Below the pieces are notes generated by a model. The model did no database searches. It saw only the letters and a program-made list of their open reading frames with translations, and was not told the origin of the DNA. From NCBI RefSeq assembly GCF_000758325.1, contig NZ_CP009459.1:2728001-2792000 (forward strand): DNA of 64,000 bases. Reading direction: 5' to 3'. Position 1 is the first letter of the stretch. The number at the start of each line of letters is the position of its first letter. Origin of the DNA: Cedecea neteri. Lineage in GTDB: Bacteria > Pseudomonadota > Gammaproteobacteria > Enterobacterales > Enterobacteriaceae. Of the stretch, positions 37,438 to 47,211 are shown piece after piece. The position numbers and the translations under genes were made by a program.

Positions 37438-38134
37438 TTCTGTCCTGTTGCAGTGTGACAACCTGTGCAAACGCTATCAGGAAGGCAAAGTGCAAACGGA
37501 TGTGCTGCACGATGTCAGCTTCAGCATCAACGCGGGTGAACTAATGGCGATTGTCGGCAGCTCCGGCTCCGGCAAAAGTACCTTGCTGCACCTGCTGGGC
37601 GGGCTGGACACGCCGACTTCCGGCGACGTGGTGTTCAACGGCCAGGCGATGAGCAAACTCTCCTCGGCGGCGAAGGCGGAGCTGCGTAACCGCGAGCTGG
37701 GCTTTATCTACCAGTTCCACCACCTGCTGCCGGACTTTACTGCGCTGGAAAACGTGGCGATGCCGCTGCTTATCGGCAAGAAAAAGCCGGAAGAAGTGCA
37801 GAAGCGAGCGCTGGAGATGCTGGCTGCCGTGGGGCTGGATCACCGCAGCAGTCACCGCCCGTCGGAGCTGTCCGGCGGCGAACGTCAGCGCGTGGCCATT
37901 GCCCGTGCGCTGGTGAACAACCCTCGCCTGGTGCTGGCGGATGAGCCGACTGGTAACCTGGACGCGCGCAACGCCGACAGTATTTTCGAGCTGCTGGGCG
38001 AGCTGAACGTGCGCCAGGGCACCGCATTCCTGGTGGTAACCCACGATCTGCAGCTGGCAAAACGCATGTCCCGCCAGCTGGAAATGCGTGATGGCCGCTT
38101 AACCAGCGATCTGACGTTAATGGGAGCGCAGTAA
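37430..38134 (+). CDS. lolD: Lipoprotein-releasing ABC transporter ATPase LolD
   Basis: LolD is the ATP-hydrolysing subunit that drives lipoprotein release by LolCE. It is 234 residues from the ATG at 37430 (E. coli 233). Walker A is [10 protein letters not shown], the signature is LSGGERQR, Walker B is [13 protein letters not shown] and the switch histidine lies in VVTHD. The start overlaps lolC by eight bases, and its stop shares one base with the lolE start (TAATG). Confidence 0.97.
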   Translation: MSNSVLLQCDNLCKRYQEGKVQTDVLHDVSFSINAGELMAIVGSSGSGKSTLLHLLGGLDTPTSGDVVFNGQAMSKLSSAAKAELRNRELGFIYQFHHLLPDFTALENVAMPLLIGKKKPEEVQKRALEMLAAVGLDHRSSHRPSELSGGERQRVAIARALVNNPRLVLADEPTGNLDARNADSIFELLGELNVRQGTAFLVVTHDLQLAKRMSRQLEMRDGRLTSDLTLMGAQ

Positions 38135-39378
38135 TGGCTTCCCCGCTTTCTCTATTGATTGGCCTGCGTTTCAGCCGTGGGCGACGCCGCAGCGGCATGG
38201 TGTCGCTGATCTCGGTGATCTCCACGCTAGGCATCGCGCTGGGCGTGGCGGTACTGATCGTCGGCCTGAGCGCGATGAACGGCTTCGAGCGCGAGCTGAA
38301 AAACCGCATTCTTGCCGTGGTGCCTCACGGTGACATTGAGCCGGTGAACCAGCCCTTTACCAACTGGCAGCGGGCGCTGCCCGAGGTGGAAGGCGTCAAA
38401 GGCATCGTGGCCGCCGCGCCGTATATTCGTTTTACCGGGCTGGTGGAAAGTGGGGCAAACCTGCGCGCCGTTGAGGTGAAGGGCGTTGATCCGGTGCAGG
38501 AAACGCAGCTGAGCGCTCTGCCACAGTACGTCCAGAACAATGCCTGGGCGAACTTCAAGGCCGGGCAGCAGCAAATCATCATGGGCAAAGGCGTGGCGGA
38601 CGCGCTGAAGGTGAAACAGGGCGACTGGGTGTCGATCATGATCCCCAACAACGACGGCGGCACCAGGCTGATGCAGCCCAAGCGTGTCCGACTGCAAATC
38701 GCCGGTATTCTGTCCCTGAGTGGCCAGCTGGATCACAGCCTGGCGATGGTGCCGCTGCAGGATGCGCAGGGCTACCTGGACATGGGCGATAGCGTCACCG
38801 GGATAGCCATCAAGGTGAATGACGTGTTTAACGCCCGGCAGCTGGTGCGTGACGCGGGGCTGGCAACTAATTCCTACGTGCGTATCAGCAGCTGGATTGA
38901 TACCTACGGCTATATGTACCGCGACATCCAGATGATCCGCGCCATCATGTACCTGGCGATGGTGCTGGTGATAGGCGTGGCCTGCTTTAACATCGTTTCC
39001 ACGCTGGTGATAGCGGTGAAAGACAAGAGCAGCGACATCGCGGTGCTGCGGACGCTTGGCGCCAAAGACGGCTTGATCCGCGCTATTTTCGTCTGGTACG
39101 GGCTGCTGGCCGGGCTGCTGGGCAGCGTCAGCGGCGTGGTGGTTGGCGTGCTGGCTTCGTGGCAGCTGACCAACATTATCGGCGTGATTGAAAAACTCAT
39201 CGGGCACCATTTCCTGTCCGGTGATATTTATTTCATTGATTTCTTACCTTCTGAGCTGCACTGGCTGGACGTGGTTTACGTTCTGGTGACGGCGCTGGTC
39301 CTTAGCCTTCTGGCTAGCTGGTACCCGGCCCGGCGCGCAAGCAATATCGATCCGGCAAGGGTGCTAAGCGGACAATAA
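38134..39378 (+). CDS. lolE: Lipoprotein-releasing ABC transporter permease LolE
   Basis: LolE is the second membrane subunit of the Lol exporter and binds the lipoprotein substrate. It has 414 residues with the same architecture as LolC: one helix near [21 protein letters not shown], a periplasmic domain (about residues 50-270) and three C-terminal helices. The ATG is coupled to the lolD stop. nagK begins 93 bases further on. Confidence 0.97.
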   Translation: MASPLSLLIGLRFSRGRRRSGMVSLISVISTLGIALGVAVLIVGLSAMNGFERELKNRILAVVPHGDIEPVNQPFTNWQRALPEVEGVKGIVAAAPYIRFTGLVESGANLRAVEVKGVDPVQETQLSALPQYVQNNAWANFKAGQQQIIMGKGVADALKVKQGDWVSIMIPNNDGGTRLMQPKRVRLQIAGILSLSGQLDHSLAMVPLQDAQGYLDMGDSVTGIAIKVNDVFNARQLVRDAGLATNSYVRISSWIDTYGYMYRDIQMIRAIMYLAMVLVIGVACFNIVSTLVIAVKDKSSDIAVLRTLGAKDGLIRAIFVWYGLLAGLLGSVSGVVVGVLASWQLTNIIGVIEKLIGHHFLSGDIYFIDFLPSELHWLDVVYVLVTALVLSLLASWYPARRASNIDPARVLSGQ

Positions 39379-39471
39379 ATTCAATTAACTATAATTTGCC
39401 CTACATTATTCGAGCTGTGACCCGGCAGAATCCAGGCGCAGCTTGAAGCACAGCGGGCATTGGGAGCAGCG

Positions 39472-40383
39472 ATGTATTACGGATTTGATATCGGCGGCAC
39501 TAAGATTGCACTCGGCGTTTACGACCAGCAGCGGCGTTTACTTTGGGAAGCCCGGGTTGCTACTCCTCATGACAGTTACGAAAATTTCCTCGACGCGGTG
39601 GTCGGGCTGGTGGCGCAGGCCGACGAGAAGTTTAACTGCCGCGGCTCGGTAGGCATTGGCATTCCGGGCATGCCGGAAACCGACGACGGCACGCTGTATG
39701 CTGCTAACGTTCCAGCTGCCAGCGGCAAACCGCTTCGCGCAGACCTGAGCGCCATGCTTGAGCGCGACGTGCGCATCGACAACGACGCCAACTGCTTCGC
39801 GCTTTCTGAAGCCTGGGACGACGAATTCCTCAACTACCCGGTGGTGATGGGCCTGATCCTCGGCACTGGCGTCGGCGGCGGCATCATCATCAACGGCAAA
39901 TCTATCACCGGCCGCAGCTACATCACTGGTGAATTCGGCCATACCCGCCTGCCGGTGGACGCGCTGGAAATCCTCGGGCGTGATATTCCCTTCACCCGCT
40001 GCGGCTGCGGTAAAAACGGTTGCATCGAAAACTACCTCTCCGGGCGCGGATTTGCCTGGCTGTGGCAGCACTTCTATCAGGAACCGCTGGACGCGAAAGA
40101 GATCATCTCCCGCTACCGCCAGGGCGACGAACAGGCCATCGAGCACGTGGATCGTTTCCTGGAGCTGCTGGCCGCCTGTCTCGGCAATTTATTGACCTCA
40201 ATTGACCCGCATCTGGTGGTGATTGGCGGAGGATTGTCTAACTTTAGCGATATCTACGCTCAACTGCCGGAACGCCTGCCGAAGTACCTGCTGCCGGTTG
40301 CCGCAGTGCCGCGTATTGAACAGGCTCGCCACGGCGACGCAGGCGGTATGCGTGGCGCGGCATTCCTCCACTACACGGAGTAA
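39472..40383 (+). CDS. nagK: N-acetyl-D-glucosamine kinase NagK
   Basis: NagK is a ROK-family kinase that phosphorylates GlcNAc recovered from cell-wall recycling. The 303-residue length matches E. coli. ATP-binding [13 protein letters not shown] is at the N-terminus. The ROK zinc motif is GEFGHTRL near residue 154 with cysteines in [17 protein letters not shown] near 178-191, and the catalytic Asp is in [11 protein letters not shown] near 105. The ATG at 39472 is preceded by GGGAGCAG; an upstream in-frame start is unnecessary. cobB follows three bases later. Confidence 0.97.
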   Translation: MYYGFDIGGTKIALGVYDQQRRLLWEARVATPHDSYENFLDAVVGLVAQADEKFNCRGSVGIGIPGMPETDDGTLYAANVPAASGKPLRADLSAMLERDVRIDNDANCFALSEAWDDEFLNYPVVMGLILGTGVGGGIIINGKSITGRSYITGEFGHTRLPVDALEILGRDIPFTRCGCGKNGCIENYLSGRGFAWLWQHFYQEPLDAKEIISRYRQGDEQAIEHVDRFLELLAACLGNLLTSIDPHLVVIGGGLSNFSDIYAQLPERLPKYLLPVAAVPRIEQARHGDAGGMRGAAFLHYTE

Positions 40384-40386
40384 GTC

Positions 40387-41208
40387 ATGCTTTCTCGTCG
40401 TCAGCACCGGCTGAGCCGGTTTCGGAAGAACAAACGCCTGCTGCGCCAACGTTTGCGTCAGCGCATCTTTTTCAGAGACAGGACAGGGCCGGAAGCGATG
40501 GACAGACCAAGAGTTGTTGTACTGACCGGGGCGGGGATTTCCGCTGAATCAGGCATTCGTACCTTCCGGGCTGCCGACGGGCTGTGGGAAGAGCACCGCG
40601 TCGAAGACGTGGCGACGCCGGAAGGCTTCGCTCGCGACCCGGCGCTGGTGCAGCGTTTTTATAACGACCGCCGCCGCCAGCTTCAGCAGCCGGAAATCCA
40701 GCCCAATGCCGCGCACCTGGCGCTGGCGAAGCTGGAAGAGGCGCTGGGCGACCATTTTGTGCTGGTCACCCAGAATATCGACAACCTCCACGAGCGGGCG
40801 GGCAGTAAAAACGTCATCCATATGCACGGCGAGCTGCTCAAGGTTCGCTGCGCCAGCAGCGGCCAGGTGCTGGACTGGCAGGATGACATCACCCCGGAAG
40901 ACCGCTGCCACTGCTGCCAGATTTCCTCGGCGCTGCGCCCGCACGTCGTCTGGTTCGGCGAAATGCCGCTGGGCATGGACGAAATTTATCAGGCGATTGC
41001 TACTGCAGATTACTTTATTGCCATTGGGACTTCCGGGCACGTTTACCCGGCGGCGGGCTTTGTGCATGAGGCCCGTTTGCAGGGGGCACACACCGTGGAG
41101 CTGAATCTGGAGCCAAGCCAGGTCGGCAGCGAGTTTGAGGAGAAGCATTACGGCCTGGCGAGCCAGGTGGTGCCGGAGTTTGTGGATAAGTTTTTGAAGG
41201 GATTGTAG
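40387..41208 (+). CDS. cobB: NAD-dependent protein deacylase CobB (sirtuin), long form
   Basis: CobB removes acetyl and succinyl groups from lysines using NAD+. Features are [32 protein letters not shown], the catalytic HGELLKVRC region and a cysteine cluster CHCCQ. It is the class III (SIRT5-like) type. The open frame begins at 40387 and adds a 37-residue, strongly basic leader ([16 protein letters not shown]). A second ATG at 40498 gives the 236-residue short form. Both starts are known in the E. coli gene, so two isoforms are plausible. Confidence 0.95.
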   Translation: MLSRRQHRLSRFRKNKRLLRQRLRQRIFFRDRTGPEAMDRPRVVVLTGAGISAESGIRTFRAADGLWEEHRVEDVATPEGFARDPALVQRFYNDRRRQLQQPEIQPNAAHLALAKLEEALGDHFVLVTQNIDNLHERAGSKNVIHMHGELLKVRCASSGQVLDWQDDITPEDRCHCCQISSALRPHVVWFGEMPLGMDEIYQAIATADYFIAIGTSGHVYPAAGFVHEARLQGAHTVELNLEPSQVGSEFEEKHYGLASQVVPEFVDKFLKGL

Positions 41209-41218
41209 TTCTTCTGAG

Positions 41219-41373
41219 CCCCTCACCCTAACCCTCTCCCCAAAGGGGAGAGGGAACTGGATCGAGCATAAATCAATTGTTTTCCCCACATTTCCAAAGG
41301 GGAGAGGGAACTGGATCGAGCATAAATCAATTGTTTCCCCCTCTCCCTTCCAGGGAGAGGGCCGGGGTGAGGG
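41219..41373. repeat. Palindromic CCCTCACCC-type intergenic repeat with internal duplication
   Basis: The left arm begins CCCTCACCCTAACCCTCTCC and the right arm ends in GGGCCGGGGTGAGGG, its near reverse complement. Between them a unit beginning CAAAGGGGAGAGGGAACTGG occurs twice (41241 and 41295), a 54-base direct repeat whose first ~43 bases appear identical. The element ends six bases before the potD stop, so it may also act in the 3' end of the potABCD transcript. A second copy lies at 62489-62698. Confidence 0.75.
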
Positions 41374-41378
41374 TAAAC

Positions 41379-42425
41379 CTACCGCCCCGCCTTCAACCGC
41401 TGATAATAAGACTCATACAGCGCGCTCGCGTCACCCACATCATTCTGCCACTCACCGGCCTTAATCACCTCTGCATCCGGGTACAGCGACTTATCTTCCG
41501 CCACGTTCTTCGGCAGCAGCTTGCGGGCTTCGAGGTTTGGCGTCGGGTAACCGATGGTTTCCGCCACCTGCTTAGCCACGTCCGGGCGCAGCAGGAAGTT
41601 GATCAGCTTCAGCGCACCGTCGACGTTCTTCGCGTTGGCTGGAATCGACAGGTTATCCATCCAGAAAATCCCGCCTTCCTTCGGCCAGACGATCTCCAGT
41701 GGCGTCCCGGCCTGGCGAGCGACATAGGCCGAGCCGTTCCACACCATACCGAGGTTCACTTCGCCTTCCATATACGGGTTGGCCGGGTTGTCGGAGTTAA
41801 ACGCCGCCACGTTGGGCATCAGCTTTTGCAGCTCATGGTACGCGGCCTCAATCTCTTTCGGATCGGTGGTGTTGCCGGACAGGCCAAGTTTGCGCAGCGC
41901 CATCTGGAACACTTCGCGCGCGTCGTCGGTCAGCAGCAGGCTTTGCTTATACTCCGGTTTCCACAGGTCGGCCCAGCTGGTAACGCTTTTCGGATCGATA
42001 GCGTCGCTGTTCACGCCAATTGCCGTGGCGCCCCAGATATACGGGATGGAATAGTCGTTGTTCGGGTCGAACGGCTTGTTCAGCATATCCGGGTCGAGAT
42101 TTTTAAAGTTGCTGAGCTGGCTCTTGTCGATCTTCTGGATCATCCCTTCTTTGCGCATCTTCGCCACAAAGTAGGTGGACGGCACCACTAAATCGTACGC
42201 ACCGTCTTTGTAGGTCTTGAGCTTGGCGTACATGGTTTCGTTCGACTCGTAGGTCGAATAAATCACCTTGATGCCGGTCTCTTTGGTGAACTGCTCCAAC
42301 AGGCCTGGCGGCACGTACTCGGTCCAGTTGTAGAAATAAAGCGTCTTGCTGTCGTCGGCATGCGCGGCGCCGAAGCTGAGCGCCAGAGCGCCCGCAGCAA
42401 GCAGGTGGCGTGGCCATTTTTTCAT
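41379..42425 (-). CDS. potD: Spermidine/putrescine-binding protein PotD
   Basis: PotD is the periplasmic binding protein of the PotABCD polyamine importer. It is 348 residues with a signal peptide ending in GAAHAD. Polyamine-contact residues are recognisable: NWTEYVPPG (Trp34, Glu36), DDAREVFQMAL (Asp168, Glu171) and GGIFWMDNLSI (Trp255, Asp257). It is last in the operon and overlaps potC by four bases. Confidence 0.97.
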   Translation of the reverse strand: MKKWPRHLLAAGALALSFGAAHADDSKTLYFYNWTEYVPPGLLEQFTKETGIKVIYSTYESNETMYAKLKTYKDGAYDLVVPSTYFVAKMRKEGMIQKIDKSQLSNFKNLDPDMLNKPFDPNNDYSIPYIWGATAIGVNSDAIDPKSVTSWADLWKPEYKQSLLLTDDAREVFQMALRKLGLSGNTTDPKEIEAAYHELQKLMPNVAAFNSDNPANPYMEGEVNLGMVWNGSAYVARQAGTPLEIVWPKEGGIFWMDNLSIPANAKNVDGALKLINFLLRPDVAKQVAETIGYPTPNLEARKLLPKNVAEDKSLYPDAEVIKAGEWQNDVGDASALYESYYQRLKAGR

Positions 42426-43213
42426 TTTAACGTCCCCTGAGGTTGAGTTTTATCGCGAAGAATCAGCTGGCTGGCGATCACCAGCAGCAGTGAAAGTAAC
42501 AGCAGAATGGTGGCCAGGGCGTTCACTTCCGGCGAAACACCGACCTTGACCATCGAGTAAATTTTTAGCGGCAGGATCTCGTAGCTCGGCCCCGTAACGA
42601 ACGAAGACACCACCACATCGTCCATCGACAGGGTAAAGCTCAGCAGCCAGCCTGCGGCCACGGCGGGCATCGCCAGCGGCAGAATAATCTTGCGCAGAAT
42701 GGTCAGCTCGCTGGCACCCAGGTCACGCGCCGCTTCCAGCATCTTCACGTCGAACCCTTTCAGGCGTGAGTAAACGGTGACCACCACAAACGGCAGGCAG
42801 AAGGTGATGTGGGAAAACAGCAGCGACCAGAAGCCGAGCGACACGCCCAGCAGCATAAACAGCACCAGCAGCGAGATAGCCATCACGATGTCCGGGGACA
42901 TCATCACCACAAATAGCATCCCGCTGACGAACGGTTTGCCGCGAAAGCGATAGCGGTACAGCGCCACGGCGGTAAGCGAGCCGATAAGCGTGGCGGCGCT
43001 GGCGGAAAACACCGCCATCGTCAGCGAATGCTTTGCGGCCTGCAGCAGGCTGTCGTTATTCATCAGCAGGCTGTACCAGTTGGTGGTAAAACCCTGCCAG
43101 TTAATGCCGAAGCGCGAGCTGTTGAACGAGTTCACGATCAGGATGACGATCGGAATATACAAAAAAGCGTAAATGGCGGACATAAAGCCGCCGCGAAGCA
43201 GGCGTCCGATCAT
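42422..43213 (-). CDS. potC: Spermidine/putrescine ABC transporter permease PotC
   Basis: PotC is an inner-membrane channel subunit of the PotABCD importer. It is 263 residues with six predicted helices, and the ATPase-contact EAA loop ([19 protein letters not shown]) is near residue 158. It overlaps potB and potD by four bases each. Confidence 0.97.
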   Translation of the reverse strand: MIGRLLRGGFMSAIYAFLYIPIVILIVNSFNSSRFGINWQGFTTNWYSLLMNNDSLLQAAKHSLTMAVFSASAATLIGSLTAVALYRYRFRGKPFVSGMLFVVMMSPDIVMAISLLVLFMLLGVSLGFWSLLFSHITFCLPFVVVTVYSRLKGFDVKMLEAARDLGASELTILRKIILPLAMPAVAAGWLLSFTLSMDDVVVSSFVTGPSYEILPLKIYSMVKVGVSPEVNALATILLLLSLLLVIASQLILRDKTQPQGTLK

Positions 43214-44067
43214 TCCAGTTCCACCTTCTTATTCAGCAGGCGCGCCGCGCGCCAGTACACCAGCAGCATCAGGCCCATCACCAGCGTCAGCGTGATGCTC
43301 GTCGCCGCGCCGAACGGCCAGTCGCGAATGTTGAGGAACTGGCTCTTAATCACGTTGCCGATCAGCAGATTCTTCGCGCCGCCCATCAAATCCGACACGT
43401 AGAACAGCCCCATCGCCGGCAGCATCACCAGCAGGCAACCGGCGACAATCCCCGGCATGGTCAGCGGCAGAATAATGCGCACGAAGGTTTGCAGCTTGCT
43501 GGCGCCGAGATCCCGCGCCGCCTCAAGCAGCGGCTTGTCCAGCTTCTCAATGCTGGAATAAAGCGGCATCACCATAAACGGCAGCAGGATATACACCAGG
43601 CCGATAATCACCGCGCTCGGGGTGAACATGATGCGGATCGGCGTGTCGATAAGCCCCAGCCACAGCAGGAACTCGTTGAGATAGCCTTTGGTGCTGAGGA
43701 AAATCTTCAGCCCGTAAATGCGGATCAGCGAGTTGGTCCAGAACGGCACAATCAGCAGGAACAGCAAGAGCGGACGCACCTTCTCCGGCAGCCGCGCCAG
43801 AAACCAGGCGAAAGGGTAGCCGAGCACCAGGCAGGCCAGCGTGGCTATCGCCGCCATGTTCAGCGAGTGCAGCAGCACCTGGGCGTATAGCGGGTCGGCC
43901 AGCCGGGTGTAGTTATCCAGCGTGAAGACCAGGCTCACGAAGTTGTCGTTATCGCGAGTCAGGAAGCTGGTGACGATGATCATCAGGTTGGGCAGGAAGA
44001 CAAACAGCAGCAGCCAGCCCACCACGGTGGCAATCACCACATTCTGGAATTTACGCGAGCTCTTCAT
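43210..44067 (-). CDS. potB: Spermidine/putrescine ABC transporter permease PotB
   Basis: PotB is the partner permease of PotC. The EAA loop [19 protein letters not shown] is near residue 188 and the conserved FVSDLMGG-like segment [13 protein letters not shown] is near 226. It is 285 residues from the ATG at 44067 ([11 protein letters not shown]). A TTG at 44079 would add four residues. The start lies inside the end of potA, a 17-base overlap. Confidence 0.95.
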   Translation of the reverse strand: MKSSRKFQNVVIATVVGWLLLFVFLPNLMIIVTSFLTRDNDNFVSLVFTLDNYTRLADPLYAQVLLHSLNMAAIATLACLVLGYPFAWFLARLPEKVRPLLLFLLIVPFWTNSLIRIYGLKIFLSTKGYLNEFLLWLGLIDTPIRIMFTPSAVIIGLVYILLPFMVMPLYSSIEKLDKPLLEAARDLGASKLQTFVRIILPLTMPGIVAGCLLVMLPAMGLFYVSDLMGGAKNLLIGNVIKSQFLNIRDWPFGAATSITLTLVMGLMLLVYWRAARLLNKKVELE

Positions 44068-45187
44068 CTGCCAGCACAACCTCCCAGCTTTCTACCCAGG
44101 TCACCGCCATTTTTTGATCCAGCGAGTGATCAAAGTCCGGGTCATCTTCGTTAAAGAACTCGCTGACCATCACCATCTTGCCGTTTTCCAGCTCGACGGT
44201 GGACTCCAGCGTCATGCCCTTGTAGTTGCGCTCGCGTACGTAGCCAATCAGCCCGTCCACTTCCCGGGCGTCGTTGATCTCTTCCACGCGCAAATCTTCC
44301 GGACGCAGCAGCACCTTCAGGTTTTGCCCGATGGTCACAGGCTGGTTCACGAAGATGTGGCATTCGCGGCCTTCCACGTTCGCCCGCACGCGCTGCTCGT
44401 CGATGCGCTCGAGCACCGTCGCGTCAAAGATATTGATCTCGCCGATGAAGCTCGCCACAAACAGGTTCTTTGGCTCTTCGTAAATTTCTCGCGGCGTGCC
44501 GTCCTGCTCAATCTTGCCGTCGCGCATCACCACGATACGGTCGGACATGGTGAGGGCTTCTTCCTGGTCGTGCGTGACGAACACAAACGTAATGCCGAGC
44601 TTGCGCTGCAGGGCTTTCAGCTCGTTCTGCATCTGCTTGCGCAGCTTGTAGTCCAGCGCCGACAGCGATTCGTCGAGCAGCAGCAGCCGGGGCTTATTCA
44701 CCACCGCACGGGCGATGGCGACGCGCTGCTGCTGGCCGCCGGAAAGCTGGTTCGGCTTACGCTGGGCAAACTCTTCCAGCTGCACCATTTTCAGCGCTTC
44801 GGTCACGCGTGGGGTGATTTCCGCCACCGGTGTTTTCTGCATCCGCAGGCCAAAGGCGACGTTTTCAAACACCGTCATGTGCGGAAACAGGGCGTAGCTT
44901 TGGAAAACGGTATTCACGTGGCGGTGCTCGGCAGGCACATGGGTGATGTCCTGATTATCGAGCGTGATTTGCCCGGCATCGACGGTTTCTAACCCGGCGA
45001 TAAGGCGCAGTACGGTGGTTTTGCCGCAGCCGGAAGGGCCGAGCAGCGTCAGGAATTCACCATGATTAATGGTGAGGGAGAAGTCAGAAATTACGGATTT
45101 ACCATCAAAGCGCTTGGCGACTCCTGCCAGGTTGACCAGCATAGAGTGCGAACGAGGCTGTTTTTTCAATTTTTTACGCTGTCCCAT
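44051..45187 (-). CDS. potA: Spermidine/putrescine ABC transporter ATPase PotA
   Basis: PotA is the ATPase of the polyamine importer. It is 378 residues, as in E. coli. Walker A is [15 protein letters not shown], the signature [14 protein letters not shown], Walker [13 protein letters not shown] and the switch histidine is in [11 protein letters not shown]-terminal TOBE-type regulatory domain (from about residue 250) mediates feedback inhibition by spermidine in E. coli. It is the first gene of the operon and is divergent from pepT. Confidence 0.97.
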   Translation of the reverse strand: MGQRKKLKKQPRSHSMLVNLAGVAKRFDGKSVISDFSLTINHGEFLTLLGPSGCGKTTVLRLIAGLETVDAGQITLDNQDITHVPAEHRHVNTVFQSYALFPHMTVFENVAFGLRMQKTPVAEITPRVTEALKMVQLEEFAQRKPNQLSGGQQQRVAIARAVVNKPRLLLLDESLSALDYKLRKQMQNELKALQRKLGITFVFVTHDQEEALTMSDRIVVMRDGKIEQDGTPREIYEEPKNLFVASFIGEINIFDATVLERIDEQRVRANVEGRECHIFVNQPVTIGQNLKVLLRPEDLRVEEINDAREVDGLIGYVRERNYKGMTLESTVELENGKMVMVSEFFNEDDPDFDHSLDQKMAVTWVESWEVVLADEELA

Positions 45188-45471
45188 AAATGACGTATCC
45201 GGAGCGAAGGATACGGGGTTTGTGATTAACCACCTTGGGTTTTGGCACGTTGAGTAAGGGCTGGCATTCTACGGCAAAGCGGCGGGATCGCCAATCCCGA
45301 TGGCCAGAAACCGTGGCCGTTATCGTCTACGGTTAAAGGGATATTTTACTGAGGCCGGGTCAGGTTCTGCGAAAACTATTTTTTTCCGTAACCGACTAAA
45401 AGTGACCTGACGCAATATTTGCCCGATGCGGCTTATTGATAATTGATGTCACTAAAAACGAGGGTGGCTAA

Positions 45472-46698
45472 ATGGATAAATTACTTGAGCGCTTTTTGCA
45501 GTATGTCTCTCTGGATACACAATCCAAACCCGGCGTTAAGCAGGTGCCGAGCACCGAAGGGCAATGGAAGCTCCTGCGCCTGTTAAAAGAGCAGCTGGAG
45601 CAGTTGGGGCTGGTGGACGTCACGCTCAGCGACCACGGCACGGTGATGGGCACGCTGCCGTCGAACGTCGGGCACGCTGTCCCGGCCATTGGTTTTATCT
45701 CCCACGTTGACACCGCGCCGGATTTCACCGGCAAAAACGTGAACCCGCAGATCGTCGAGAACTACCGCGGCGGCGACATCGCGCTCGGCATTGGCGATGA
45801 GATCCTTTCCCCGGTGATGTTCCCGGTGCTGCACCAGTTAATGGGCCAGACGCTGATCACCACCGACGGCAAAACCCTGCTGGGCGCGGACGACAAGGCG
45901 GGCGTGGCGGAAATCATGACCGCGCTGGCGGTATTAAAAGGCAAAAACGTGCCGCACGGCGACATCCGCGTGGCCTTTACCCCGGACGAGGAAGTTGGGA
46001 AGGGCGCGCATTTCTTCGACGTCGACGCTTTTAACGCCGAATGGGCCTACACCGTGGACGGCGGCGGCGTGGGCGAGCTGGAAAGCGAGAACTTCAACGC
46101 CGCGTCCGTGACCATCAAAATCGTCGGCAACAACGTGCACCCCGGCACCGCCAAAGGGGTGATGGTTAACGCCCTGTCGCTGGCGGCGCGCATCCACGCC
46201 GAAGTCCCGGCGGACGAAAGCCCGGAATGCACCGAAGGCTACGAAGGCTTCTACCACCTGAACACCATGAAAGGCTCCGTCGACCGCGCCGAGATGCACT
46301 ACATCATCCGCGACTTCGACCGCGAGCAGTTCGAAGCCCGCAAGCGCCGGATGATGGAGATCGCCAAAAAAGTCGGCAAAGGCCTGCACCCGGACTGCTA
46401 TATCGAGCTGGTCATAGAAGACAGCTATTACAACATGCGCGAGAAGGTGGCCGGGCATCCTTATATTGTCGAAGTGGCGCAGCAGGCGATGCGCGACTGC
46501 GACATCGAGCCGATCATGAAGCCGATCCGCGGCGGCACCGACGGCGCCCAGCTTTCCTTCAAAGGCCTGCCGTGCCCGAACCTGTTCACCGGCGGCTATA
46601 ACTACCACGGCAAGCACGAGTTCGTGACCCTGGAAGGGATGGAGAAGGCGGTGGCGGTGATTGTGCGGATCGCTGAGCTGACGGCGAGGAAGGGGTGA
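45472..46698 (+). CDS. pepT: Peptidase T (tripeptidase) PepT
   Basis: PepT is a cytoplasmic di-zinc M20 aminotripeptidase. It is 408 residues, as in E. coli. Metal and catalytic motifs are [12 protein letters not shown] (His78), GADDKAG (Asp140), [10 protein letters not shown] (Glu173, Glu174), [10 protein letters not shown] (Asp196) and [11 protein letters not shown] near residue 379. It follows a 284-base region divergent from potA. It marks the left boundary of the 12-kb accessory block. Confidence 0.97.
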   Translation: MDKLLERFLQYVSLDTQSKPGVKQVPSTEGQWKLLRLLKEQLEQLGLVDVTLSDHGTVMGTLPSNVGHAVPAIGFISHVDTAPDFTGKNVNPQIVENYRGGDIALGIGDEILSPVMFPVLHQLMGQTLITTDGKTLLGADDKAGVAEIMTALAVLKGKNVPHGDIRVAFTPDEEVGKGAHFFDVDAFNAEWAYTVDGGGVGELESENFNAASVTIKIVGNNVHPGTAKGVMVNALSLAARIHAEVPADESPECTEGYEGFYHLNTMKGSVDRAEMHYIIRDFDREQFEARKRRMMEIAKKVGKGLHPDCYIELVIEDSYYNMREKVAGHPYIVEVAQQAMRDCDIEPIMKPIRGGTDGAQLSFKGLPCPNLFTGGYNYHGKHEFVTLEGMEKAVAVIVRIAELTARKG

Positions 46699-46728
46699 TG
46701 GGCGCTTAGCTTTGAGTGAGTGAAAGGG

Positions 46729-46750
46729 AAGGGGCTGGACGCCCCTTTTT
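46729..46750 (+). terminator. Terminator of pepT
   Basis: The stem AAGGGGC/GCCCCTT with a five-base loop is followed by TTT. Confidence 0.8.
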
Positions 46751-47211
46751 AATTAAGGGACTAAAAATCTTCTACTGATTCTAATATCTCTAATTTCTGG
46801 CTGTGTTGGCGATCGGCTGGACTTTAGAAATGCGGGGAGTGTTTATCAAAAGAACAGCGATGTAATTTGTATTAAGTCGAAATACATTCTGAATTCTTCA
46901 GCATATAACTATCAGCATTTTTATTATTTATAGTTACCGAATTTCTCCGCGCGGATAATCGCTTGATGCACACCGCCGATTAGTGAGGTTTTTGCTCAAA
47001 TGTATTCCGGCTGACATGCCCAAGTAAATCAACTCCTGAAGCGTTTTCAGGGCCCAGCGCACCTCGACTTACTAGGGCTGCTGTAGCTACAGCGCTAGGG
47101 CGTGGGCACTATAGCCGGTGATGTTCGTGCTCCACGTCATAACGCAAACGAATAATTACCGCATCGTTCAGCCGATTCATCTGATATGAATTGCAGTGAG
47201 CCAACAATACA
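46751..47211. other. Gene-free stretch after pepT
   Basis: These 461 bases change from the GC-rich backbone to more AT-rich sequence and mark the left edge of the accessory block. I see no open frame of useful length, no tRNA, no attachment-site-like direct repeat and no transposase remnant I can name. A short minus-strand segment around 47020-47080 reads as WALKTLQELIYLGMSAG and may be a gene remnant, but I cannot assign it. Confidence 0.4.

Noticed and set aside
38227..39210. Open frame of 327 codons antisense to lolE
   Set aside because: It is wholly inside lolE on the opposite strand, with His/Gln-rich shadow composition.
43922..44992. Open frame of 356 codons antisense to potA and potB
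   Set aside because: It covers two conserved overlapping genes on the opposite strand and has no recognisable domain.
45360..45471. FNR box before pepT
   Set aside because: TTGATAATTGATG-type sequence is present near 45437, but the second half-site does not match ATCAA, so I do not call it.
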